Shown: positions 53,673-62,571 of the stretch, piece by piece
Layout: each line of letters begins with the position of its first letter
How positions within the stretch are numbered: the first letter of the stretch is position 1
Assembly: GCA_963725425.1 (NCBI GenBank)
Contig: CAVRYJ010000022.1
Coordinates: forward strand, 8,605-72,604
From: Clostridium_I sp963725425
GTDB taxonomy: Bacteria; Bacillota; Clostridia; Clostridiales; Clostridiaceae
DNA length: 64,000 bases
Direction of reading: 5' to 3'
The notes under the pieces: model-generated
Seen by the model: only the letters and a program-made list of their open reading frames with translations
What the model was told of the DNA's origin: nothing
Database searches by the model: none
Made by a program: the position numbers and the translations under genes

Positions 53673-54086
53673 TTAAAATCTTTTTTTTATATCAAGTACA
53701 ATCTCCTCAACTATTTCTTTTATTTTAAGATTTCTCGTTCCTGGAATATAAATACCATGTTTTTGTAGAGGAAGTATATATTTTATACAATCCATATTAA
53801 ATATGGATTGTGAAATGTTAGATGTAATTTCTCCATTTATAGCACCGTTACACAATATTCCTATTGGACCAATTATACTATCAATTTTATTTGTTTTACA
53901 AAATGAACAAATATCTTCTTCTCCACAAATGCCAGTATTGGCACCAGTTTTAAGCATATTTGAAGTTGCTAATGTATTGGTGCCAAGTGCTATTATGTAT
54001 ATATTGGTATTTATTTCCTTGAGAAGCCTTTTTATTACTACTTGTCCAAGACCAGCTCCTTGTGCATCTATAACAGCTATTTTCAT
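53673..54086 (-). CDS. DUF3842 family protein
   Basis: The 137-residue protein reads KIAVIDAQGAGLGQVVIKRL with a Rossmann-like start, then TLATSNMLKTGANTGICGEE and DSIIGPIGILCNGAINGEIT. This matches DUF3842, a small family common in Clostridia near ECF and cobalt transport genes. Its function is unknown. A perfect 25-bp palindrome (ACAATCCATATT-A-AATATGGATTGT) lies inside the gene at 53788-53812. Confidence 0.82.
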   Translation of the reverse strand: MKIAVIDAQGAGLGQVVIKRLLKEINTNIYIIALGTNTLATSNMLKTGANTGICGEEDICSFCKTNKIDSIIGPIGILCNGAINGEITSNISQSIFNMDCIKYILPLQKHGIYIPGTRNLKIKEIVEEIVLDIKKRF

Positions 54087-54327
54087 TTTATTGCCTCCAC
54101 TATGTAACCTCCAATTAAAATATTGACCGTTACCAAAATATATGCCACTATTTGGATTATAGCAATGTAATAATAATATGTCAAAATATTTACATGTTAC
54201 TACAGTTGTATTTATGCAAAAATGATATTTCGTACGCTAAGAAAAAATTTGACACATAAATTGACTCTTGTCTTGCCTGAGTATATACTTAATACTAATA
54301 GAATAATGTAATATTGGTTTAATCATA

Positions 54328-54510
54328 GAGTTGATTAATTAAAAGGGAATCAGGTTAAAGTCCTGAACGATCCCGCCACTGTAAGAAAAGAATTTAAGCA
54401 GAAATATGTCACTGGGTAACTGGAAGGCATACTTAAATGATGATTTTGAAGTCAGGATACCTGCCAATGTTTCTCGCCATTTTCTCTACGAGCGATAGGG
54501 TGTGTTAAAG
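54328..54510 (+). ncRNA. Cobalamin riboswitch, intact copy
   Basis: All landmarks are present in order: GGGAATCAGGTTAAAGTCCT, GAACGATCCCGCCACTGTAA, the CACTGGGTAACTGGAAGGC core and GAAGTCAGGATACCTGCC, then a T-rich and GAGCGATAGGG expression-platform region. It is followed by a hairpin terminator at 54554-54588 (CCTTTTAAC / GTTAAAAGG plus T-run). No intact gene lies directly downstream; only a CbiO fragment is left. Confidence 0.92.
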
Positions 54511-54553
54511 TGAAATATATCTTTTGGTTTTCTCATGGATAATAATATGCTTT

Positions 54554-54588
54554 TTGGTCCTTTTAACGTTATGTTAAAAGGCTTTTTT
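54554..54588 (+). terminator. Terminator after the second riboswitch
   Basis: The stem CCTTTTAAC/GTTAAAAGG around GTTAT is followed by CTTTTTTG. It may be the riboswitch-controlled terminator or the end of the deleted unit. Confidence 0.75.
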
Positions 54589-54675
54589 GTTTTAAAAATT
54601 AAATACTAACTTTGATTTTTAATAATAAAAGAAATGGTAAAATCAGAAATTCGAACTATAATATAATGTGACCTA

Positions 54676-54855
54676 ATGGTGCAGGGAAGTACAAAAGAAG
54701 TATTTAGTAATAAAGAGATACTTAGAAGTATTGATTTAAGACTTCCAAGGGTTGCACATCTTGTAGAAATTCTTAATCGCGATGGAAAGGTAGACGTAGA
54801 AAGGCTACCACTAACAATTGGACAGGCACGCAGAGTTTTAGAACAAGGTAAATGA
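54676..54855 (+). pseudogene. C-terminal fragment of a CbiO-type ATPase
   Basis: The 59-codon frame MVQGSTKEVFSNKEILRSID continues LRLPRVAHLVEILNRDGKVD and VERLPLTIGQARRVL. This is the C-terminal end of energy-coupling-factor ATPases of the CbiO type. The nucleotide-binding part is missing and there is no ribosome binding site. Together with the riboswitch just upstream it marks a deleted B12-controlled cobalt-transport operon. Confidence 0.75.
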
Positions 54856-54914
54856 ATTTAAATGTTTACACACAATTTTATTGTAATAAATTAAATGTTA
54901 AGAGGAGAAAATAA

Positions 54915-55808
54915 ATGAAACAACAAACTTTTAAATCAAATATATTACTTCTATTGGCTGCAACTATATGGGGTTTTGCATTTGTAGCACAAAGAGTAAG
55001 TATGAAATACATAGGGGCATTTACATTCAATGGCATAAGATTTTTGCTTGGCAGTATTTCTTTAATACCTCTAATTATTTTTTTTAGTAATGCCAAAGAT
55101 AAAGAGGTGAAGAAGCATAATTTAAAGAACATGATATTTTCTGGCACTGTTGCGGGCATTTTTCTTTTTTTAGCATCCTCATTTCAACAGGTGGGACTTA
55201 TTGGTACAACTGTGGGTAAGGCCGCTTTTATAACTGGTCTATACATTGTGTTTGTTCCAGTTTTGGGGATTTTTTTAAAGCAATACATAAGTATAAATTC
55301 ATGGATTGGAGCAATTATAGCTGTTATAGGATTATATATATTATGCGTAACAAATAAATTCAATATTTCATATTACGACTTGCTTGAGCTTGCAAGTGCT
55401 TTTTTCTTTGCAATTCATATATTATTAATTGATTATTTCGTGAAAAGTGTAAATGGATTAAATTTAGCTTTTTTCCAATTTTTAACCTGTTCAGTTCTAA
55501 GTTTAGTAGCAGCACTATTGTTTGAGACAATAAAGGTAAGTACGATTTTACAGGCAGGGGTTCCAATTCTCTATGCTGGTATATGTTCAGTGGGCTTGGC
55601 TTACACTTTACAAATTTTTGGACAGAAACATGCTGAGCCATCCCAAGCTGCCGTAATACTCAGCATGGAATCAGTATTTGCAACAATTGGAGGCTTTTTA
55701 ATACTCAAGGAATATTTAGGATTAAAAGAAGTGATTGGATGCGTACTAATGCTTGTTGGAATGATAGTATCTCAAATGAGAGCCATTGAAAAAGCACGGA
55801 TGAATTAA
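54915..55808 (+). CDS. EamA/DMT-family transporter
   Basis: The 297-residue protein has ten membrane segments in two EamA repeats: ILLLLAATIWGFAFVAQRVS, and LLELASAFFFAIHILLIDYF for the second half, with LGLAYTLQIFGQKHAEPSQA near the end. Members export amino acids or other metabolites; the substrate is unknown. AGAGGAG precedes the ATG. A bidirectional terminator (AAAATCATAAAG / CTTTATGATTTT) at 55811-55847 ends it. Confidence 0.9.
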   Translation: MKQQTFKSNILLLLAATIWGFAFVAQRVSMKYIGAFTFNGIRFLLGSISLIPLIIFFSNAKDKEVKKHNLKNMIFSGTVAGIFLFLASSFQQVGLIGTTVGKAAFITGLYIVFVPVLGIFLKQYISINSWIGAIIAVIGLYILCVTNKFNISYYDLLELASAFFFAIHILLIDYFVKSVNGLNLAFFQFLTCSVLSLVAALLFETIKVSTILQAGVPILYAGICSVGLAYTLQIFGQKHAEPSQAAVILSMESVFATIGGFLILKEYLGLKEVIGCVLMLVGMIVSQMRAIEKARMN

Positions 55809-55810
55809 AA

Positions 55811-55847
55811 AAATCATAAAGCCCTCAAAGAGTTCTTTATGATTTTA
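55811..55847. terminator. Bidirectional terminator
   Basis: AAAATCATAAAG and CTTTATGATTTT form a perfect 12-bp stem with flanking A's and T's between the convergent transporter and recombinase genes. Confidence 0.9.
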
Positions 55848-55850
55848 ATC

Positions 55851-56663
55851 TCAGTTTCTTCTATTTCTATGCAGCAAACTTTGCACCTTACCAAATATTA
55901 TTTTATTTACAATAGCTTCATGGTTTCCTTCCTTTTCAATATCCCCGTGAATTATCTTACCTCTATAAAACTCATTTGTGAGAATAAACCTTAAAGCTTG
56001 TCTACTGAAGTCATTTTCTTTATCTGTTTTAATTTTTCTTTCCATTATATATAGCTGAAGATTGCCTATGCTTTTCAGCTCCAAATATTTTCTAAAAATT
56101 AAATCTACTGCAGTAGATTTTTGAGGGTCCAACACAATTTCTGCATTCTCCCATTTATAACCAAAAGGTGCATTACCACAAGCCTTACTCCCAGATTTTG
56201 CTTTTGTCTTTCTGCCTTTAGCAAGTTTTAGTGCTATGCTCATTTTTTCATACTGATCCAAAAGTTCCATCATACCATTTATTAAAAAATCATTAGGATC
56301 TTTATTATAAACTGAATATGTAGGTTGCTCTATGCTGATGACATCTGCAGAAGCTTTTTCCAGTTCCCTCCTTATAACTACCTTTACTGTATCGCTTCTC
56401 CATAATCTGGATGTATTTAACACCACTACCTTTTTAATACTAACAAATGATGCCAATAAATCTGTAAGACCAGAACGATCTACATTGTAACCATTATCTG
56501 CAGTAGTAGCTCCACTTATCCCTTCATCCTTAAATATTTTTATAAGTTCCAGTTTATTTTTTTTACAATAATCTTTTATAGCCTGAGATTGGGTTTTTAA
56601 TCCATATCCATGTTCCACCTGGGTTAATGTGGAAACTCTTATGTACCCATATACCATTTCCAT
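55851..56663 (-). CDS. Serine recombinase with Recombinase domain, short form
   Basis: The 270-residue protein has the resolvase catalytic domain (VYGYIRVSTLTQVEHGYGLK with the catalytic serine, VVVLNTSRLWRSDTVKVVIR) followed by a Recombinase domain (ACGNAPFGYKWENAEIVLDP, FSRQALRFILTNEFYRGKII). It lacks the long zinc-ribbon and coiled-coil end of phage integrases, so it may be truncated or of the small IS607-like/accessory type. The start at 56663 follows GGGAGTG. A perfect inverted repeat lies 60 bases upstream. Confidence 0.85.
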   Translation of the reverse strand: MEMVYGYIRVSTLTQVEHGYGLKTQSQAIKDYCKKNKLELIKIFKDEGISGATTADNGYNVDRSGLTDLLASFVSIKKVVVLNTSRLWRSDTVKVVIRRELEKASADVISIEQPTYSVYNKDPNDFLINGMMELLDQYEKMSIALKLAKGRKTKAKSGSKACGNAPFGYKWENAEIVLDPQKSTAVDLIFRKYLELKSIGNLQLYIMERKIKTDKENDFSRQALRFILTNEFYRGKIIHGDIEKEGNHEAIVNKIIFGKVQSLLHRNRRN

Positions 56664-56722
56664 AAATTTTTTCACTCCCTAGGAGAAATTTGTCACAAGT
56701 ATAGTATAATACACAGCCTGAG

Positions 56723-56756
56723 TTTTGACAAACATTATTCATAATGTTTGTCAAAA
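56723..56756. promoter_or_regulatory. Perfect inverted repeat upstream of the recombinase
   Basis: TTTTGACAAACATT and AATGTTTGTCAAAA, 14-bp arms, flank ATTCAT. The position in the promoter region suits an operator or a recombinase binding site. Confidence 0.6.
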
Positions 56757-56865
56757 ACATGCCATAAACCCTTTGTTTTAGGTACTTAAGGTAGGTTTCA
56801 TCTCCCCATTTTTCACAGAATAATTTTGGAGTTTCATAAATCCTACTATTATTTACCAAAATTAA

Positions 56866-57060
56866 ATATATTTATTCCTAATTATGGTAAATAATTATTT
56901 TATAGAGATATAGTTACAATGAGATTTGTAATTATTATTATAAGTTGTTAATTAAACCCATTATCATATAATAACAAGTATTTATTGCTAATTATGTAAA
57001 ATAATTATTTTATAAACATAAATTTACACTACGATGTAAATAATATTATAGAAATGTTAT
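56866..57060. repeat. Degenerate tandem duplication, about 112 bp, in an AT-rich gap
   Basis: TATTCCTAATTATGGTAAAT, ATAATTATTTTATAGAGATA and TTACAATGAGAT (from about 56870) recur with changes as TATTGCTAATTATGTAAAAT, AATTATTTTATAAACATAAA and TTACACTACGAT (from about 56982). It makes up most of the 590-base gap between the recombinase and the next gene, which has no other recognisable content. Confidence 0.5.
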
Positions 57061-57256
57061 TTAACACTATTTATTGGAATATAAAATAAGTTATAATTAT
57101 TTTGACAAGTTAAGTATGTTTTTATGAATTTGTAAAAATATTTTTTATTTTGATTTTGAAAAGTTAATAATGGTATAATATTCCTATTATTGTAATTATA
57201 AAGAGCAAATTAAAAACAGTACATAATTTAACATTCAAAAATGAGGGGTGGGTATT

Positions 57257-57777
57257 TTGGGTAAAAAATATATTACAATTGCATTAACTACCATAGTCAC
57301 AATTATTATTATATTCATAGGTGGATTGTGTTTTTTAAGATATTATGCACCTGTAAAAAATAATATTGTCTACTCAAAAATTTAAATAGAAAGGATTTAG
57401 ATTTAGTAATATCAGATTATATAAAAAATAAATATTTCAATTGGTCAAATGTATCCTCAAGCAAAAAATCTGAGGCCCATAAAATTTATGGGATAGATGA
57501 GAAATTTGGATTTAAATACGTGTACCTATTCACACTATTTGAAGCCTATGACAATAAAAAACATGAAATTGCTGGGGGAGATAACCCATTAGTTGTTATA
57601 GTTAAAGAGGACTCAAGTGGTATATATTCTGTAGTAAATGATAAAGAACCTTTAGATGGGGATGAAAATGAATTATCACTAAAAATAATATTTCCCTATA
57701 AATACCTAAAAAATATTAATGAAAATCAAAATCAACCATATAAAGAGTTACAAGGAAAAATCAATCTTCAATTATAG
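57257..57777 (+). CDS. Membrane-anchored protein, unknown, frameshifted
   Basis: A TTG start with AGGGGTGGG reads GKKYITIALTTIVTIIIIFI, an N-terminal membrane helix, and stops at 57385. Adding one A in the five-A run 57376-57380 continues SKNLNRKDLDLVISDYIKNK and on through KFGFKYVYLFTLFEAYDNKK to 57777, about 173 residues. The extracellular domain is not recognised. It is the first gene of a tight cluster of small membrane and lipoproteins. Confidence 0.6.
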
Positions 57778-57790
57778 GGAGGAAATTTAT

Positions 57791-58009
57791 ATGAGTGAAA
57801 AAAAGCCTGGAATAATAATATTAATTGGATATCTAGGTTTTTTAGGTGCTTTTTTATCTATAGTTTCATTATTCGAGAAATTTTTAGAACGATTTGGTTT
57901 TCATTTTACAGTTATAACATTACCCATTTTTTCAAATGATATAGTGCAAGTATTACTTACTATAATTCTCTTAATAACATCCTATGGATATTTGAAACTT
58001 AAAATATGA
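57791..58009 (+). CDS. Small membrane protein, 72 residues
   Basis: Two membrane segments (PGIIILIGYLGFLGAFLSIV and IVQVLLTIILLITSYGYLKL) around an amphipathic loop. A GGAGG site is 7 bases before the ATG. No family was recognised. It lies 13 bases after the preceding gene. Confidence 0.6.
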   Translation: MSEKKPGIIILIGYLGFLGAFLSIVSLFEKFLERFGFHFTVITLPIFSNDIVQVLLTIILLITSYGYLKLKI

Positions 58010-58021
58010 GGTTATTGGCTA

Positions 58022-58183
58022 ATGGTGATTAACAGTATATTTTTTTTAGTAGTAAATATTATTTTGTTCCAACAAAGTGACCAACTATTCCTTTATCAAA
58101 ACCTTATAACAACAGTTATAGAATTAGTGTTTATCGTGCCAACAAGAAAATACTTTGTAAAAAAGGAGAAGCTGATTCAATGA
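58022..58183 (+). CDS. Small membrane protein, 53 residues
   Basis: MVINSIFFLVVNIILFQQSD starts a short protein with one or two hydrophobic segments. It has GAGG upstream and ends in an ATGA overlap with the next gene, which supports real translation. No family was recognised. Confidence 0.45.
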   Translation: MVINSIFFLVVNIILFQQSDQLFLYQNLITTVIELVFIVPTRKYFVKKEKLIQ

Positions 58184-58814
58184 TTAAAAAAGGATTTAGA
58201 ATAAAATTAATATTAATTCTAATATTATCAAGTTTGTTAATATTGACATCTTGTAACCAGTTTAACCCCAATAGAAATGACTCATCAAGTAGTTTAGAGC
58301 CCTTAATAGGTATTGCAAATCTATCAAATGAGGAAAAAAATTTAATTAAAGTTGGAGGAACTGATAACTTTTATATATTTAGAGTTAAAAATTTAAAGGA
58401 CAAAGTGAAAAAAATTTCTTGCTGGGTAGATACATTTGAGGATGGAAAATTAAAAAACTCTTTGGGTAAGATTACAACTAATCTCCAGGGAAGTGATAAG
58501 CTAAAATACATATCAATAGCTCTTAATAAGTCCAGTATTGATAACACTAAAAGAGAATTAATAATATCTATAATATCAAATACAGGAGTATCTGAGGGGC
58601 GTGTTGTTGATGAAGTAGATTCAAAACTAGGAGAAGCTTCTTCCGCAAATCAGGAGCAAAAATCATTGAAGGTCAAGACATTAGTTTAGCAGTGTTTATT
58701 CAAAATCAAGGAAGCATTTCAGTTCCAAATTCTATAGAAAAAAATATGACAGAATTACTGAAAAATAAGAAAGTATACATTTTTAAATGCAAGTTAGAAA
58801 AGTTAACTGCTTAA
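58180..58814 (+). CDS. Lipoprotein, unknown, frameshifted
   Basis: The signal ends LLILTSCNQF (lipobox cysteine 25). The frame stops at 58689, but adding one A in the five-A run 58658-58662 continues KIIEGQDISLAVFIQNQGSI and SVPNSIEKNM to 58814, giving about 211 residues. The mature part is beta-rich (FRVKNLKDKVKKISCWVDTF). It is translationally coupled to the upstream small membrane protein by ATGA and preceded by AAAAGGAG. Confidence 0.6.
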
Positions 58815-59048
58815 GTAGTAGTTACGCGGATTCGTTCTATAATTTGTTTCGGAAATTGAGCAGATTCACTTACTAGAATCATTTAAGTGATAATTTTAGG
58901 ATGCTAGTTTTTATAGGCTCAAGATCCGGATACAAATCTATTCAAATTATGAAGTATTTTTACAAGGAGATTAAAGATAGGTAATTTAATGTGTAACAGT
59001 AATAATTAATTTATATGTAATGTCAGATTGCATAGATAGGAGATTTAT

Positions 59049-59918
59049 TTGAAAAATAAAATAATAAATTTAGCAATAAAACAGATGAAATTCCATAATA
59101 TAAATGGGGTGTTTAGACAAAAATCGTTTTTTAAAGAATACTTTAAAGTCTTTCGTGAGAATAAACCATTTAATGAAAATATTATATATTCTATACTGCA
59201 TAGTTTAGAATTAAATGATGTAGTTAACTTGTCAAACACATTAATAAGCAAGTTTGAAAAAAAAGCTGATATTTTATCGAGAAATGATTTCAAAAGTGAT
59301 ATCGGACTAATTATTTTTATTGGAGACGGGTACATAGATGGTCATAGTATATTTTTAAATAATTCTACTTATGTTTTTATTGATATATATGCAATTAGTT
59401 CACGCTCTAACGAAAAATATGATTTAGAAGCTTTTCTATCTCACGAAATTATCCATGCAGTACATTATGATTTAAATAAAGCGTTCTATCCAGAAAACTA
59501 TAATTTAACAGAAGATAAGTATTTGAAAACATTAATTGTAGAAGGTATGGCTACATATATGAGTATAGCTTTATTTGGAATACCAGAAATTTCAGCATAT
59601 TGGTTTGGACTTTTGTCAAAATATGAACTTAATGAATGGGTTTGCAATTGTGAAACCATGAAAACCACTATAGGACTTAATCTTAAAGAATTAGTTTCTG
59701 AAAGTAAATTCGATAAGAATATATATGATAAATTATTTTGTGTTATTAAATCCGAAAGTTTCACTTCTCATAGAATAGGATATTATTATGGTTGCCAAAT
59801 AATAAAGATGATATATTATGAAAATAGTATTAATGAAGTATTTAGACTTGAATTCAATGATATTAAAAAATATATAAATGCTTATTTTAAATATGAGATT
59901 TTTTCGTACAGTTTATGA
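59049..59918 (+). CDS. Zincin-like putative metallopeptidase (DUF2268-like)
   Basis: The 289-residue protein has no signal peptide. A HEIIH zinc motif lies in AFLSHEIIHAVHYDLNKAFY (about residue 137), and a downstream glutamate in LIVEGMATYMSIALFG (about 165) could be the third ligand, as in gluzincin-like DUF2268 proteins. The preceding strand FIGDGYIDGHSIFLNNSTYV fits the fold. TTG start with TAGGAG. It follows the lipoprotein gene by 235 bases; any functional link is a guess. Confidence 0.65.
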   Translation: MKNKIINLAIKQMKFHNINGVFRQKSFFKEYFKVFRENKPFNENIIYSILHSLELNDVVNLSNTLISKFEKKADILSRNDFKSDIGLIIFIGDGYIDGHSIFLNNSTYVFIDIYAISSRSNEKYDLEAFLSHEIIHAVHYDLNKAFYPENYNLTEDKYLKTLIVEGMATYMSIALFGIPEISAYWFGLLSKYELNEWVCNCETMKTTIGLNLKELVSESKFDKNIYDKLFCVIKSESFTSHRIGYYYGCQIIKMIYYENSINEVFRLEFNDIKKYINAYFKYEIFSYSL

Positions 59919-60023
59919 AAAATGCAAACGCAAGTTGCGGATTTGCAATTGTAGATTGGTGTTATTTTAGTGTAAAACCTATTATAATTAACACATAATA
60001 ATAAAGGAAAGAGGTAGAAAGTT

Positions 60024-60259
60024 ATGGGTTTTGCAGATAATTTAAAATCAATTAGGCAAGAGAAGCATATTTCACAGGAAGAGTTAGCAGAAACATTTGG
60101 GGTAAGTCGTCAAGCAATTTCTAAATGGGAACAGGGAAGTGGATATCCAGAAATGAAAAAATTGCAGAAGCTATTAAAAATGGTGTACCAGCATATGAAT
60201 TAAAATATGCAGTAAAAGTTAAAAATAAAATGTTAAGAATAAAAATAGATGAAGAGTAG
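60024..60259 (+). CDS. XRE-family small regulator, frameshifted
   Basis: MGFADNLKSIRQEKHISQEE continues LAETFGVSRQAISKWEQGSG, a complete Cro/C1-type helix-turn-helix, and stops at 60203 after 59 residues. One more A in the six-A run 60156-60161 gives YPEMKKIAEAIKNGVPAYEL and KYAVKVKNKMLRIKIDEE to 60259. The C-terminal part is unlike usual XRE regulators. AAAGAGGT precedes the ATG. A strong terminator follows at 60351-60404. Confidence 0.6.
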
Positions 60260-60350
60260 CTTAATTTTTATATGATAAATAGCAACAATTTAGAGGTTAA
60301 TAAATAAATAATACCATAATATATCAAACCAATTTATATAATTTTTTAGA

Positions 60351-60404
60351 AAATAGAATAGATTCAAACTAGTATTTGCTAGTATGAATCTATTCTATTT
60401 TTTT
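60351..60404. terminator. Strong hairpin terminator
   Basis: AAATAGAATAGATTCA and TGAATCTATTCTATTT, with an inner ACTAG/CTAGT pairing, are followed by TTTT. It lies between the XRE gene and the convergent ABC exporter. Confidence 0.9.
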
Positions 60405-60487
60405 ATTTTTTAGCACAATGCATTTGTATATTATGGTAAAATAAAATATTGAAACAGTCCCTAACTCCATTAAAAGTATTATGGATG

Positions 60488-62211
60488 TTACAAATCTTTT
60501 ACATCAAATTCTTCTATAAACTCACTAGCCTGTTCTTTTAGAACTTCGCTAACACTTCCATTTTCAACAATATATATTTTGTCACATATTTCAATAGTAC
60601 TTTTTTCATGGGTTGCAATGACGCAAATACTATTCTTTTTAATTTCTTTTAATTCCTCATGGAATTGCATTATGGATTCATAATCAAGATTAGAAGTAGG
60701 TTCATCAAATACTAAAATCAAAGAATCCTGATAAAATGCTCTTGCTAAAGCTATTCTTTGTGCTTGTCCACTAGACAACGTATTACCATTCTCACCAATC
60801 TGCTCATCGTATTTATTCTCTAATCTCATAATAAATTCATTAGCATTCGCTTTTTTGCACACTCAATCATTTTTGATTGATTAGCATTTTCTGCCATACA
60901 TATATTTTCACGAATAGTTCCAGAAAAAACATAATTACTGCTAGGTACATATGCAATAATATTATGATTTTGTTTTCGAATATCCACATCCTTATCAAAT
61001 ATAGTTACATTTCCAGATGTAGGTGAATATATTCCCAAAAGTATTTTTATTAGTGTACTTTTTCCACAACCATTTCTCCCAATCAGACCAACTATTTTGT
61101 TTTTATATAATGATAAATTAATATTCTTCAGCAATATATCTTTGTCTCTATATCCAAAACTTATATCTTTCATATCAACCCATGATTCATCACCATCACA
61201 TCTTCTATAAATGATATGTTTTTTATCTTCATCACTTTGTGGAAACTGCTGTAATTCATCTATTCTGCTAGCTGAAACAATAGCTTGACTAAATCCTGAA
61301 ATAGATGATGAAATATTAGAGAATGGCCATACCACATAATTAAGTAAATTAATAACTGCTATCATACTTCCTACAGTAAAATCACCTTTAGAAGTAAAAT
61401 ATGCACCTACACCCAATGTAACTAAAAACATTATACTTCCCATTAAATTATTAAAAAACGAAAAAATTCCATCAACATATCCTAATTTTACTGAGCTCTT
61501 ATATTTACTATTATATGATTTTTTAACTTTATCTAACAGAAGGGAATTGGCAGAGAAAATTCTTGTTAATGTTACTGTTTTAATAACATCATCCATTTCT
61601 TTTCTATTTACATCCTCATTTTCTTTGCCTTTTTTACTGCAATTTTCTACAATTGGTGCAAAAATACTAATAATTAAAATCAAAATAGGAATTGTAATAA
61701 TAATTATTATAGTTAAACGCCAACTTAAGTAAAACATATAGCATAATGCAGCAATTGCCATTACTATTCCACCAAAAACATTAATAATTACTAATTGTAA
61801 GCAATTAGCTACCTGCTCAATATCATTTGTTAATCTCATCATTATCTCACTTGAATTTAATGATTGTATTTCTAACACACTACTATTTTGTATTTTGGAT
61901 AAAGTATCAATACGCATCTTTTTTTCCATATTAGAGTATATAGCTTTTTTACATATAGATTCTGTTACAAAGATTAATCCTTCCACAAGACACAATATTA
62001 CCGCTACAAGTGCAATTCCAAGCAAGGAATATGTACGAACTCCTGTTGCATAATTCATAAATGCGCCTAAAACCATTGCAAACGCTAAATTCATTGCTGT
62101 AAATATTAATCTGGATAAGATTAGTATAAATAAATACCTCTTTGTGCCACAACTTTGCTTAATAATCCATCTACACCCTATTTTCTTTCCCACTTCACCC
62201 TTATTTCTCAA
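60488..62211 (-). CDS. ABC exporter (fused membrane and ATPase domains), frameshifted
   Basis: The joined product of about 575 residues has six membrane segments (to about 310) and a nucleotide-binding domain: Walker A GLIGRNGCGKSTLIK, signature TLSSGQAQRIALARAF, Walker B LILVFDEPTSNLD and H-loop VIATHEKSTI. The frame breaks in a six-A run (plus-strand T's 60851-60856) at CAKK; one more A gives ECAKKANANEFIMRLENKYD. It belongs to the lipid, peptide or drug exporter type. The break may be a sequencing error. It is a single gene with no partner half-transporter. Confidence 0.85.
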
Positions 62212-62571
62212 AACATAACACTCCCACTTTATATTTTAATTTTCCTTTCGTATAGTCATAGCTCATTAAATCATACTAATAATCCCTTTAAATAAGTAAT
62301 ATTTCCATTCTGTCATCGTTTACATTATATTACAATTATATATTCATTTAACGCATTTATCAATTTATTCATCCACCATATTTTTACATTATATTGATAA
62401 ATTGGACAAAATGAATTTATACCATATTTTAATGCAGGACAGATAAAGTATTTGTGTGACGCAAGTGTATTTTTTACCATATAATGCTTGACTATTTTTG
62501 TAATGATATAATATATAACTTATGTTAAAATACTAGTAGTAACATAAATTGTGGCAAACGGAGGATTACTA
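62212..62571. other. Divergent intergenic region
   Basis: AT-rich, no gene. It must hold the promoters of the ABC exporter (minus) and apbE (plus). A TTGACT box near 62488 and TATAAT-like sequences near 62507 are present but not well spaced. Confidence 0.4.

Noticed and set aside
55851..56663. A prophage integrated at the serine recombinase
   Set aside because: No capsid, tail, replication or lysis genes are nearby; the neighbours are a transporter and small membrane proteins.
56563..56859. A 98-codon minus-strand frame upstream of the recombinase
   Set aside because: It runs through the inverted repeat and overlaps the recombinase start in another frame. The first 35 residues could be a gene fragment, but nothing supports it.
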